Source: Deltaproteobacteria bacterium (GTDB taxonomy: Bacteria > Desulfobacterota > Syntrophorhabdia > Syntrophorhabdales > Syntrophorhabdaceae). Taken from it: DNA of 64,000 nt. This document shows, one piece after another, positions 53,770 through 63,090 of the stretch (position 1 is the first letter of the stretch; every line of letters starts with the position of its first letter). The stretch lies in the NCBI GenBank assembly GCA_029777945.1, contig JAKORG010000082.1, positions 87,862-151,861 on the forward strand, written 5' to 3'. A program made the position numbers and the translations under genes. The notes beneath the pieces were generated by a model. That model ran no database searches and had not been told where the DNA came from. It saw only the letters and a program-made list of their open reading frames with translations.

Positions 53770-56069
53770 TGGAAGAAATAAATATAGGTGACTATTCTCT
53801 CCTTGGCAAAAGCATACCGAGGATTGATGCTTATGAGAAGGTAACAGGCGAGGCAAAATATGCTGCAGATATAGAATTACCGGGTATGTTATGGTGTAAG
53901 ATTTTAAGAAGTCCCCTTCCCCATGCAAAGATCCTCAACATCGATATAAGCCGTGCAAAAAGGTTAACAGGCGTGAAGGCAGTGTGCACTGCAAAAGATT
54001 TTAAAGGTTTTAGGTGGGGCTGGATGCCTATAACAAGAGACGAACCGCCCCTTGCAGAGGACAAGGTAAGATTCTATGGAGAAGGTGTTGCTGCAGTCGC
54101 TGCAATTGACGAAGAAACTGCAGAGGAGGCGCTGGAATTAATAAAAGTGGATTATGAGGAATTGCCAGGTGTTTTTGATCCTGAAGAGGCTTTAAAGGAA
54201 GGGGCACCTGTGGTTCATGACTACAGGCCCAACAATATAAGCTGGGAATTTCATATGGATTTTGGTGATGTGGAAAAGGGATTTAAGGAGGCAGACTTGG
54301 TAAGAGAAGACAGGTTTGCCACAGGAAGGGTAATCACAGGATTTCTCGAACCACCTGCAGCAATAGCGCTTTGGAATTCATCGGGTATTACTATATGGGC
54401 TGCAAAACAAAGCCCTTACTTTGTATACAGACATCTTGCCCAATGTTTTAATCTTCCTCTAAACAAGATCAGGGTCATACAGCCTTTTGTGGGCGGTGGC
54501 TTTGGTGGAACGAAAAATGATTCTGTAGCAGGTGATTTCTGTTCTGTCCTCTTTTCGAAAATGACGGGAAGACCTGTTAAATTCGTTTACAAGATGGAAG
54601 AAGTCTTTCTCACATGCAGGAGAAGGCATAATGCAATAATCTATAATAAAATGGGTATGAAAAAGGATGGAACCATAACGGCAATGCAATCAAGACTCAT
54701 AGCAGATGGCGGCGCCTATACGGCAATAGGACCCCTCACCATGTATCTAACAGGATGTATAAGCACATTACCTTATAAACTACCTAATTTTAAACACGAT
54801 GCTTACAGGGTCTTTACTAACAATCCTGTGGGCGCTGCAATGAGAGGCCACGGGGTAACCCATACACGATTTGCAGCAGAAATCCAGATGGATATGATGG
54901 CAGAGGAATTAGGTCTTGATCCAATGGAGATAAGGCTAAAAAATGCCATCGAAGCCCCCTACGAAACTATAAACAAGGTTACCATATTTTCCTGTGGGCT
55001 TAAAGATGGCCTTTTAAAGTTAAAAGAGCATCCATTGTGGAAGGAAAGGAAAAAAGAAAATAAGGATAAAGAAACCATAAGCGGGGTTGGAATTTCAGGG
55101 GTTGCCTATTTAGGAGGTGCAAGGCAGAGGGGTTATCAGTCTTGTGCGGCAGTGTTAAGACTTTGTGAAGATGGAACTGTTGAGTATCTTACCGGTGCCA
55201 CAGACGCAGGCCAGGGATCAGATACTGTCCTTACCCAGATAGTTGCGGAAGAACTCGGTCTGAGTATAGACCATGTGGATATACAGAGGGTTGATACTGC
55301 CTACACGCCTTGCGATGCCGGTTCTTACGGTAGCAGGGTCACTGCCCTTGCAGGTGAGGCGGCCATGAAAGCTGCAAAAGATTTAAAGAGGCAGCTTGCA
55401 GAATATGCTGCAAAAGAATGGAATGTCTCTTCCGAAGATATTGTGTTTAAAAACAATAAGGTATATCCAAAACATATGCCCGATAAGGCCATACCGTTTA
55501 GAAAATTGGCACAGATTGCCTGCTATTCAGGCGTCGGTGCCGTGATTATAGGGAGAGGTTATTCACAGTATGGAATCGAGCCCTATGACTTTGAAAAGGG
55601 TATAGGAAATGCCGGAACTGCTTATAGCTTTACCTCACAGCTAACAAGAGTAGAAGTGGATAAGGAAACAGGGTTTACAAAGTGCACAGACATGATAATT
55701 GCCCACGATTGTGGAAAACCGTTAAATCCTGGCCTTGTGGAATCACAAAATCAGGGCGCCAGTGTTCAAGGTTTAGGTCAGGCCATATACGAAGAGTTCG
55801 TAATGGATAGAGGCAGGACCTTAAATGCAAACCTTGCAGATTATAAGATGCCCACCGCAGTGGATGCACCTAACATAGAGGTGATACACATATTAACCGA
55901 TGACCCAAAAGTTCCCTATGGCGCAAAAGAGGCATCTGAAGGTGCGATTGTGAGTTCACCACCATCGGTTATAAGTGCTATACATGATGCAACGGGTATA
56001 TGGTTCAAGGAATTACCTGTAACACCTGAAAAGATAGCCCTTGCCTTGAGAGAAAAGAAAAAAGAATGA
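53769..56069 (+). CDS. Mo-hydroxylase molybdopterin-binding subunit (HcrA/XDH-like)
   Basis: A 766-residue large subunit of the xanthine dehydrogenase family, similar in length to HcrA of 4-hydroxybenzoyl-CoA reductase. It opens with IPRIDAYEKVTGEAKYAADI, has the glycine loop FVGGGFGGTKND, and near the end carries GAKEASEGA at 718-726, where Glu724 aligns with the catalytic glutamate of the GAKGVGE motif. The change from GVGEP to EASEG is a subfamily feature. Substrate unknown. It is the third subunit of the operon and is followed by tetR after 28 bases. Confidence 0.85.
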   Translation: MEEINIGDYSLLGKSIPRIDAYEKVTGEAKYAADIELPGMLWCKILRSPLPHAKILNIDISRAKRLTGVKAVCTAKDFKGFRWGWMPITRDEPPLAEDKVRFYGEGVAAVAAIDEETAEEALELIKVDYEELPGVFDPEEALKEGAPVVHDYRPNNISWEFHMDFGDVEKGFKEADLVREDRFATGRVITGFLEPPAAIALWNSSGITIWAAKQSPYFVYRHLAQCFNLPLNKIRVIQPFVGGGFGGTKNDSVAGDFCSVLFSKMTGRPVKFVYKMEEVFLTCRRRHNAIIYNKMGMKKDGTITAMQSRLIADGGAYTAIGPLTMYLTGCISTLPYKLPNFKHDAYRVFTNNPVGAAMRGHGVTHTRFAAEIQMDMMAEELGLDPMEIRLKNAIEAPYETINKVTIFSCGLKDGLLKLKEHPLWKERKKENKDKETISGVGISGVAYLGGARQRGYQSCAAVLRLCEDGTVEYLTGATDAGQGSDTVLTQIVAEELGLSIDHVDIQRVDTAYTPCDAGSYGSRVTALAGEAAMKAAKDLKRQLAEYAAKEWNVSSEDIVFKNNKVYPKHMPDKAIPFRKLAQIACYSGVGAVIIGRGYSQYGIEPYDFEKGIGNAGTAYSFTSQLTRVEVDKETGFTKCTDMIIAHDCGKPLNPGLVESQNQGASVQGLGQAIYEEFVMDRGRTLNANLADYKMPTAVDAPNIEVIHILTDDPKVPYGAKEASEGAIVSSPPSVISAIHDATGIWFKELPVTPEKIALALREKKKE

Positions 56070-56097
56070 TTCAAAAAAGAAAGAGAGGTGATTAGAG

Positions 56098-56679
56098 ATT
56101 AAAAAGAGATCTGACAAAGAAGAGATAATGAGGGTATCCCTTGAAATCTTTAACGAAAATGGCTATGCAGCTACAAGCATAGATGATATCTGTAATGCCC
56201 TTGCAATAAACAGGCCTGTGCTTTATTACCATTTTAAAAGTAAGAGGGACCTCTTTTTTTCAATTCACAAGGCTCATATTGAGAGGAATCTTTTACCCTA
56301 TATGGAGAACGCTTCAAAGATTAAAGACCCTTTGGATAGACTAATATTTATGATAAAGGAATTTACCAAAATGATTGCAAATAATCCGGAGTTGCGCTTA
56401 CTCATCCACGAAACAATGAGTCTCAAGGATGACTATTTTGCCGAAGTAAAACTAACATGGAGAAATCACTATCTCCTTTTAAAGCAAACTATCTCTGAAC
56501 TACAACAATTGAAGATAATAAAAGCTAAGATTAAACCTTCGTGGGCCTCTCTTTTTGTCCTTGGAATGATTACCTGGATGACATTTTGGCTGGATTTCAA
56601 TAAAAAGGAGAACCTGGAAGAATTGTCCGAGGCAGCTAAAGATTTTGTGCTTACAGGCCTTTTAGGTATGTATCCTTAA
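56098..56679 (+). CDS. TetR-family regulator with an apparent ATT start codon
   Basis: The helix-turn-helix is IDDICNALAINRPVLYYHFKSKRDLFF. Its first helix, KKRSDKEEIMRVSLEIFNENGY, is complete only if translation starts at the ATT at 56098, which lies six bases after an AGGTGA; no ATG, GTG or TTG occurs in frame between the preceding stop and that ATT. The first ATG is at 56128 and would remove most of helix 1. From ATT the protein has 193 residues. It is the likely regulator of the island, with the palindrome at 51983 as candidate operator. Confidence 0.75.
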   Translation: MKKRSDKEEIMRVSLEIFNENGYAATSIDDICNALAINRPVLYYHFKSKRDLFFSIHKAHIERNLLPYMENASKIKDPLDRLIFMIKEFTKMIANNPELRLLIHETMSLKDDYFAEVKLTWRNHYLLLKQTISELQQLKIIKAKIKPSWASLFVLGMITWMTFWLDFNKKENLEELSEAAKDFVLTGLLGMYP

Positions 56680-56742
56680 AAAGGGATAAGTTTTGCCCAT
56701 AAACAGGGTTAAAAAGTATTAAAAAAATTTGGAGGTTGGTAT

Positions 56743-58263
56743 ATGGAATACTATCCATGGTGGACAGAGGAGCAGAAGAAATTTGCAGACGAGATAAACA
56801 TCTTTGTAAAAGAGGCATTTACAGAAGATATAAAGACCCGTTGGACGAGACAATTTCCCTGGGAAATGTTTAAAAAGGCCGGTGAAAGAGGTTATACAGG
56901 TGTAGGTATCCCGAAGGAATACGGTGGTTTAGGTCTAGGGGCAACAGGGGCATGTATAGCAGCAGAGGCATTTGGCAGGATGCCAGGCCCAGGAAGGGTC
57001 TTCGTGGGCAATATGCTCGGCGGTTTAAGACAGATAATCGAATTTGGGACAGAAGAGCAAAAAAAACGTTTTCTTCCCCGTATTGCAAAAGGAGAGCTCG
57101 GCGCAATCGTCATCACAGAGCCTTTTGCCGGAACAGATGCTGCAGGCATTGAAACAAAGGCAAAAAAAGATGGAGATGTATACATCCTTAATGGAAAAAA
57201 ACGATACATCGTTTCTGCTGGTTTGGCAGTGCGACATATGGTATATGCCAGGACAAGTAACGATCCAGAAGATATTAGAAATTATCGCCATCTCACGGCA
57301 TTTATTGTGGAGAAAGGAACCCCTGGTTTATCTGTGGAAAAGATCAATGAGGTAATAGGCTTTAAAAATATTCAAAACGGTGTTTTGAATTTCGATAATG
57401 TAGTAGTGCCCATAGAAAATCGCATAGGCCAGGAAGGGGATGGGTGGCGTGTTATGACGGCAGGGCTTAATTTTGAAAGAACCCTTATATCTGCCCTTGT
57501 TTCAGGCTGGATAGGAGAGCTTTTAAGAAATACAGTGCCTTATACACAAAGAAGGGTTCAATTTGGAAGGCCTACAATAGACATCCCTACGAATCAGCTT
57601 AAGATTGCAGATTTGATAATAAAGTTCAAGATAGCACGTTTGATGGCATACTATACAGCTTATCTATGGGACCTTGGGGTGGATATTACAATTGAATCAA
57701 ATGCTGCCAAGGTTTTTAACTGTGAATCGGCCATGGAGTTGAGCATTGATGCAATACAGGTTGTCGGTGGAGATGCTGTAACACCTTTCTATCCTTTTGA
57801 AGAAATTATGAACGTTGCAAAGGTTGAAAATATTGCAGGGGGTACAATGGAGGCATGCAGACTTGTTATATTTAGGGCAGCATTGCGTCAGATGGCAGAG
57901 GAGTTTAAAATGCAACGAAGAGTAATTGACCCTGTCCTTGGTGTTCCAATACCCGTTTCAGATAAAATGGAGAAAAAGGATGAAATTAATGAAGAGGAAC
58001 TCCTTGCAGTGCTTGCCGAAGACTATCGGGTTAATCCGGGTCTATTTATGAGCAGGTCAGATATAAAAGAATTCTTCCATGTAGATGATGTTACCCTCGA
58101 TGAGCTACTTATTTCCCTTGAAAACAAAGGCCTTGTAAAACTTTACCGGTCAAAAAAGGGCATTGAGCTTGCTAAGGCAACATACGAAGGTCTAAATAAG
58201 GCACATCCCCTTGAATACTACAGGTGGTTTCCATCTTGGGTTGATGAGAGTAGGAAATTTTAA
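56743..58263 (+). CDS. Acyl-CoA dehydrogenase with a C-terminal winged-helix-like extension
   Basis: A 506-residue flavoprotein; the acyl-CoA dehydrogenase fold occupies about residues 5-390, with the FAD/acyl segments VITEPFAGTDAAG and GKKRYIVSAG. The usual late catalytic Glu (EGT) is replaced by Gly in AGGTMEACR at about 366, while Glu245 in LNFERTL sits where isovaleryl-CoA-type enzymes keep theirs. Residues about 415-485 (EEELLAVLAEDYRVN, SRSDIKEFFHVDDVTLDELLISLENKGLVKLYRSKKG) read like a winged helix. Such a fusion is not part of the normal family. A strong GGAGG precedes the ATG. Confidence 0.82.
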   Translation: MEYYPWWTEEQKKFADEINIFVKEAFTEDIKTRWTRQFPWEMFKKAGERGYTGVGIPKEYGGLGLGATGACIAAEAFGRMPGPGRVFVGNMLGGLRQIIEFGTEEQKKRFLPRIAKGELGAIVITEPFAGTDAAGIETKAKKDGDVYILNGKKRYIVSAGLAVRHMVYARTSNDPEDIRNYRHLTAFIVEKGTPGLSVEKINEVIGFKNIQNGVLNFDNVVVPIENRIGQEGDGWRVMTAGLNFERTLISALVSGWIGELLRNTVPYTQRRVQFGRPTIDIPTNQLKIADLIIKFKIARLMAYYTAYLWDLGVDITIESNAAKVFNCESAMELSIDAIQVVGGDAVTPFYPFEEIMNVAKVENIAGGTMEACRLVIFRAALRQMAEEFKMQRRVIDPVLGVPIPVSDKMEKKDEINEEELLAVLAEDYRVNPGLFMSRSDIKEFFHVDDVTLDELLISLENKGLVKLYRSKKGIELAKATYEGLNKAHPLEYYRWFPSWVDESRKF

Positions 58264-58356
58264 AAAGTATTTAAAGAGTTTAAAGGAGGTGAGTAAATTT
58301 AAAATAAAAATTGCTTGTAAACCAAACAAAAAAAATAAAAGAAGGGGGGAAGTAAA

Positions 58357-59367
58357 ATGAGAAAGATTTTTTTTGTATTGTGTTTTGTCTCGATGTTTTG
58401 TTTTTTTTCAACAATTGCATTTAGCCAACCCATTGTTTTGAAGGCGGTTACAGCTTTTCCTAAAAATCATTTAAACAACGATACAGTCCAGATGTTTGTT
58501 GACAAAGTCAATGAGAGATGTAAGGGCAAGCTTGAAATTAGATGGCTTGGGGGGCCCGAAGTTATTGCAGCCTTTGATCAGCCTAATGCCCTAAAAAAGG
58601 GAACCATTGATATGATTCTTTATTATCCCTTTGGTTACCTGAAACAGTTAATGCCTGAGGCTGAAGCAAAGGGTCTTTCTGAGCTTGCAGAATGGGAAGA
58701 GAGAAAAAGTGGTGCTTTTCAGCTATGGGAAGAAATATTTGCTAATAGAATAAATGCTAAATATATCGGAAGATTTCATAATCTGATCCCGTTCATGCTC
58801 TATGTTAATAAAAAGATAACAAAGGTTGAGGATTTCAAGGGGATGAAGATAAGGGTTATGCCACTATACGTTCCTTTTATAAAAGCACTTGGTGCTTCAC
58901 CAATCTTAATACCGCCGACCGATATTCATACAGCCATGGAAAGAAAGGTTGTGGACGGATTTGTATGGCCAAGAACCGGTATGATAAGCTGGGGTCTACA
59001 GGAAGTTACAAAGTATATGATACTACCCGGTTTTTTCCAGATGGAGCCTGCAACAATGATCAATATGGATAAATGGAAACAGATTCCCAAAGATGTCCAG
59101 AAAATTATCTCAGATGTAATGCAGGATATGGAATATGTTGCAACCATGCGTCAGATGATGATTATGGAAAAAGAAGACAATGTTAGAAGAAAAGCAAAAA
59201 TGGAGTTTATTGAATTACCTTCTGAAGAGGCTCAAAAGCTTTTAAAAATAATCCATGATGAGACATGGAAATTCGTCATACAGAGTGCCCCTGAATATGG
59301 TCCAAAACTTCAGAAGGCAACAACTAAAAAGGCAGTACCGAAGGGCGCATTTCCCTGGCAGGAATGA
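58357..59367 (+). CDS. dctP: TRAP transporter solute-binding protein
   Basis: A 336-residue periplasmic DctP-type receptor. The signal peptide ends in FSTIAFS before QPIVLKAVTAFP. Family segments include MKIRVMPLYVPFIKALGASPILIPPTDIHTAMERKVVDGFVWPR, with the conserved Arg (about 167) that binds the ligand carboxylate. TRAP systems import C4-dicarboxylates, sialic or aromatic/keto acids using Na+. Its place before two CoA ligases suggests import of an acid that is then activated. A GGGGG-type ribosome site precedes it. Confidence 0.9.
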   Translation: MRKIFFVLCFVSMFCFFSTIAFSQPIVLKAVTAFPKNHLNNDTVQMFVDKVNERCKGKLEIRWLGGPEVIAAFDQPNALKKGTIDMILYYPFGYLKQLMPEAEAKGLSELAEWEERKSGAFQLWEEIFANRINAKYIGRFHNLIPFMLYVNKKITKVEDFKGMKIRVMPLYVPFIKALGASPILIPPTDIHTAMERKVVDGFVWPRTGMISWGLQEVTKYMILPGFFQMEPATMINMDKWKQIPKDVQKIISDVMQDMEYVATMRQMMIMEKEDNVRRKAKMEFIELPSEEAQKLLKIIHDETWKFVIQSAPEYGPKLQKATTKKAVPKGAFPWQE

Positions 59368-59384
59368 TATTGTGTAAGGATAAA

Positions 59385-59419
59385 GTTAGATACCCTTTGA
59401 TTCATAAAGGGTATCTAAC
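59385..59419 (+). terminator. Perfect 14-bp-stem hairpin between dctP and dctQ
   Basis: Arms GTTAGATACCCTTT (59385-59398) and its exact inverse (59406-59419) enclose a seven-base loop. The downstream tract AATTTT is short, so it is probably a partial terminator or an mRNA-stability hairpin that raises dctP over the permease genes, as is common for binding-protein-dependent transporters. Confidence 0.7.
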
Positions 59420-59510
59420 AATTTTAAGGCTTTGTGGCAGTTTATTTTTTGAAGAAAAAACCTTCTAAAAAGCTTTTGTCCTATGGACAATTATACCTGG
59501 AGGATTAAAC

Positions 59511-60017
59511 ATGAACGGTAAAGGGATTTTTGACTGGATACTGGATTGTTTTGCCTGTATTGCTGGTATTCTGTTTGGCTGTGTTGTAATAATAAAGTTT
59601 ACAGACATTATCCTGCGGTATTTCTTGAATAAGCCCTTAACATGGGATATAGAGGTCACAGAATATATTCTCTTTTTTATGGCTTTTTTCGGGGCTGCAT
59701 GGCTTTTGAGGGAAAAAGGTCATGTGAGGATAGATATTCTCGATAACATGTTAAGTCAAAGAAATAAAACATATTTACATATTATTCATTCTGTAATAGG
59801 AGCCTTAGTTTCAATTATATTATGTTTAATGAGCTTTATGGCAGGGGCTTATAGCTATCGGGATGGCCTCAAGGTTGTTAAAATCTATGCAATTGGTAAA
59901 TATTACTTCCTTTTCACCATTTCTTTCGGATTTTTATTACTCTTTGTGGAATTTATTCGCCAGTTTAACACTAAAATACATGAAATAAGGCGCAATAACA
60001 TAAAGAAAGGAGATTAG
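59511..60017 (+). CDS. dctQ: TRAP transporter small membrane subunit
   Basis: A 168-residue DctQ with four membrane helices (about 12-33, 44-64, 87-108, 128-150) and the conserved RYFLNKPLTWDIEVTEYILFFMAFFGAAWLLREKGHVRIDIL pattern. It forms the membrane complex with DctM. The gene starts at ATG 59511 after a GGAGG. Confidence 0.9.
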   Translation: MNGKGIFDWILDCFACIAGILFGCVVIIKFTDIILRYFLNKPLTWDIEVTEYILFFMAFFGAAWLLREKGHVRIDILDNMLSQRNKTYLHIIHSVIGALVSIILCLMSFMAGAYSYRDGLKVVKIYAIGKYYFLFTISFGFLLLFVEFIRQFNTKIHEIRRNNIKKGD

Positions 60018-60018
60018 C

Positions 60019-61332
60019 GTGGAGTGGTATATACCTTTTGCTATAATACTTGGCAGTCTCGTGTTTCTTATGATACTTGGTTTTCCTATCTTTATTGCCT
60101 TTACGATTGTAAATATTGTGGGGATATACTTTTTCTGGGGCGGTGCAGAAGGTCTCATGCAACTTTCCCATACGATTTTTTCATCTATTGCTAACTTTGT
60201 GCTTCTGCCTGTGCCTGTCTTTATACTGATGGGTGAACTGATTGCACGATCGGGCGTATTCACATATACTATTGAAACACTGGATAAATGGATAGGCGTG
60301 ATTCGTGGCAGGCTTGCATTGCTCGGTGTTGCAAGTGCTACAATATTTGCAGCCTTGAGCGGTTCAGCACAGGGGACAACAGCCATGCTGGGAAGCATAC
60401 TTCTTCCAGAGATGTACAAGAGGGGGTATAAAAAATATTTTGCAGTGGGTTCGTGTTTTGCAGGTGCCCTTGCAATGATTATTCCTCCAAGTGCCTTTGC
60501 AGTAATCCTCGGTGCACTGGCAGAGGTCTCGATAGGAAAACTCCTCATAGGAGGTATCTTGCCTGGTTTAGTCTTGGCAGGTTGCTATTCAGTATATATT
60601 ATCTTTTCTGTCTTACTCAATCCTGATATTGCCCATGATTATTCTGAAAAAAAATATACGTGGTCAGATAAAATAATAAGCTTTTTAAAGTATGTATTGC
60701 CTTTTGGAAGTATCATGTTTTTGGTAACCTGGTTAATCTTCTTCGGTTTTTGCACACCCACTGAATCAGCTGTGCTTGGCACATTTGGAAGTATTATTCT
60801 CATTTTATGTTATAGAAAAATGAGCTGGAGGGTAATTAAAGAATCTTTTATAAATACCCTGAAGATTACTGTCATGATGTTTATGATATTGACAGGAGCA
60901 ACTGCCTTTGGCCAACTTTTGGCATATACAGGTGCGAGCCAGGGGCTGTGCAATTTTGTGGTGAGTTATAACCTTTCCCCCATGCTTACCGTCATCATTA
61001 TGCAGATACTCTTCCTAATCCTCGGCTGTTTTATGGAGCAGGTCTCAATCCTCATGGTTACGCTTCCTATCTTCATGCCCATTATACGTTCCCTTGACAT
61101 AAATGCCCTGTGGTTTGTTATTCTCATCCTTCTCAACATGGGTGTTGCTATGAAAAGCCCTCCCTTTGGTTTGACTCTTTTTGTCATGCAGGGTGTTGCA
61201 CCAAAAGGGACTTCCATCAGAGATATTTATTTAGGTGCCCTTGTCTTTATTGCTTGCGATATTATAGGGTTGCTCGTTGTCTTTTTCTTCCCCAAAATAG
61301 CGTTGTTTCTGCCAAGCTTCATGAAATATTAA
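60019..61332 (+). CDS. dctM: TRAP transporter large permease subunit
   Basis: A 437-residue DctM with about a dozen membrane helices. The first membrane span and GFPIFIAFTIVNIVGIYFFWGG, then LSGSAQGTTAMLGSILLPEMYKRGY, are family signatures. GTG start at 60019 after AAAGGAGATTAGC, one base after dctQ ends. A later reading frame overlaps its end only because the next gene begins there; the two coding regions are separate. It carries the solute with Na+ and is energised together with DctP and DctQ. Confidence 0.92.
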   Translation: MEWYIPFAIILGSLVFLMILGFPIFIAFTIVNIVGIYFFWGGAEGLMQLSHTIFSSIANFVLLPVPVFILMGELIARSGVFTYTIETLDKWIGVIRGRLALLGVASATIFAALSGSAQGTTAMLGSILLPEMYKRGYKKYFAVGSCFAGALAMIIPPSAFAVILGALAEVSIGKLLIGGILPGLVLAGCYSVYIIFSVLLNPDIAHDYSEKKYTWSDKIISFLKYVLPFGSIMFLVTWLIFFGFCTPTESAVLGTFGSIILILCYRKMSWRVIKESFINTLKITVMMFMILTGATAFGQLLAYTGASQGLCNFVVSYNLSPMLTVIIMQILFLILGCFMEQVSILMVTLPIFMPIIRSLDINALWFVILILLNMGVAMKSPPFGLTLFVMQGVAPKGTSIRDIYLGALVFIACDIIGLLVVFFFPKIALFLPSFMKY

Positions 61333-61346
61333 CGGAGGGAAAGGAA

Positions 61347-62957
61347 ATGACAAAGAGATTCATCTTGAAAGAATTATCCCGTTACGATACTGGTATCTAC
61401 GCAGATATTATTTATAGAAATGCCCTTCTCTATCCTGATGAGATGGCAATGAAATGCGGGGAAGAAGTAATAACCTTTGAGCAGTTTAATAAACGTATCA
61501 ATGCCTTTATCCATGCCCTCCAATCGATGGGTGTCAAAAAAGGCGATGTCCTTGGCATCCTTTCCTGGAACTGTCTTGAATATGCCGATGCCTATGGCGC
61601 AGCAATGAAATTTGGTTTTATATCATCACCTTTCAACCCAAGATTGCAGGACAATGAGCTTGAGTATCTGATAAACTACTCGGGCTGCAATACATTATTT
61701 GTCGGCCCTGAGCTTGCTGAAACTGTAAATAGACTGAGACCACATATAGAGGGGGTAAAAAACATCATCTCCTTCGGAAATGGAGAAATTCCTGGTGTGG
61801 TCCGTCATCGCACCCTCCTTGAAACCTTTCCTACTGACGAACCTGATGTGGAGGCTAAAGAGGATGACCCTGTCTTTATTTTTTATACCAGCGGTACCAC
61901 AGGTGTACCGCGAGGTGCAGTCTACACATTCAAGCAGGCTATAGATGATACACGGCGTTTTCCACTTGCCCTGTGCCTCGAGCAGGGCGATAAACACGTT
62001 CAGATTATGCCCCTTTTCCATATCGGAGGAACAAAAAATTTCTGGGGATATTTCTATGTAGGTGCAAGCAACATCATCATGCCCCAGATATCTTTTGATG
62101 CACGGGCAACGCTTAAGACCATTCAAGATGAAAAGGCTACAGACATTCATATAGTGCCCACACATCTTGCTGCCTTCCTTGCCCTGCCTGATGTTGATGA
62201 ATTTGACCTGTCAAGCTTGAAACGTATGTTCTATGCCGCATCGCCCATGCCCGTTGAGCTTCTGAAACGAGGTATGGAAAAATGGGGTCCTATCTTTATG
62301 CAATTTTACGGTTCCAGTGAAAGCGGCCCAAATGTGACCATGCTTTCAAAAAAACAACATGATGTTGTGAATAAATCTCCTGATATACAGAGGATTCTGG
62401 CATCATGTGGACATCCCCACATAGGTGTCCATGTAAGGATTGTCAATGAAAACGATGAAGACGTTGAACCAAATGTTGTGGGAGAAATCATTGTAAAGAG
62501 TAAAGCTGTGCCCACCGAATGGTGGCAAAAACCAGAAGAGAGCAAAGAAACCTTTATAGATGGCTGGGTGCACACAGGTGATATGGGATACTATGACGAA
62601 AGGGGATATATCTATATTGTTGATAGAAAGAAGGATATGATTATTTCAGGTGGTGAAAATATTTTCCCAAGAGAGGTGGAGGAAGTCCTTTACCAGCATC
62701 CTGCAGTGCATGAAGCTGCAGTTTTCGGCATCCCTGATGACTACTGGGTGGAAAAGGTGCACGCAGCAATTGTATTAAAAGAGGGTGTTTCTGCAACAGC
62801 CCATGAGATTATTGAATTTTGTAAGGCAAAGATTGCCAGATATAAGGCGCCAAAATCAGTAGAATTTGTAAACGTCCTTCCAAAAACACCATCAGGAAAG
62901 ATACTGAAAAGAGAACTAAGAGACAAATACTGGAAAGGAAGGGAGAGAAAAATATAA
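61347..62957 (+). CDS. Acyl-CoA synthetase (AMP-forming), island copy 1
   Basis: A 536-residue adenylate-forming ligase of the long/medium-chain or aryl acyl-CoA synthetase type. The phosphate loop is YTSGTTGVPRGAV, the core motif FYGSSESGP, the hinge HTGDMGYYDERGYIYIVDRKKDMIISGGENIFPREVEE, and the C-terminal acetylatable Lys is in PSGKILKRELR. Start ATG 61347 after GGAAAGGA. It is a paralogue of the next gene. Probably activates the acid imported by the TRAP system. Confidence 0.9.
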   Translation: MTKRFILKELSRYDTGIYADIIYRNALLYPDEMAMKCGEEVITFEQFNKRINAFIHALQSMGVKKGDVLGILSWNCLEYADAYGAAMKFGFISSPFNPRLQDNELEYLINYSGCNTLFVGPELAETVNRLRPHIEGVKNIISFGNGEIPGVVRHRTLLETFPTDEPDVEAKEDDPVFIFYTSGTTGVPRGAVYTFKQAIDDTRRFPLALCLEQGDKHVQIMPLFHIGGTKNFWGYFYVGASNIIMPQISFDARATLKTIQDEKATDIHIVPTHLAAFLALPDVDEFDLSSLKRMFYAASPMPVELLKRGMEKWGPIFMQFYGSSESGPNVTMLSKKQHDVVNKSPDIQRILASCGHPHIGVHVRIVNENDEDVEPNVVGEIIVKSKAVPTEWWQKPEESKETFIDGWVHTGDMGYYDERGYIYIVDRKKDMIISGGENIFPREVEEVLYQHPAVHEAAVFGIPDDYWVEKVHAAIVLKEGVSATAHEIIEFCKAKIARYKAPKSVEFVNVLPKTPSGKILKRELRDKYWKGRERKI

Positions 62958-63090
62958 TCTTTAAAATTAAAGCAAGGCAAAGGATGAGAAAATCCATTAT
63001 TGTTATTTGGTATAGTAGATTTAATTAAATGATATGAAGAAGATTTAAATTAGTTTTCCAAACATCGGATTTAATTATTAGGAGGATTGG

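Noticed and set aside
52119..56069. Calling the Mo enzyme 4-hydroxybenzoyl-CoA reductase
   Set aside because: The FAD subunit lacks the [4Fe-4S] insert; the substrate is left open.
58289..58359. Short reading frame after a strong AAAGGAGG before dctP
   Set aside because: The only start (GTG) lies inside the ribosome site itself with no spacing; 23 residues of low-complexity Lys-rich sequence. Probably a spare or leader ribosome site.
61110..61346. Upstream extension of the acyl-CoA ligase frame into dctM
   Set aside because: The extension overlaps conserved dctM sequence; the ATG at 61347 has a good ribosome site and gives the normal ligase N-terminus.
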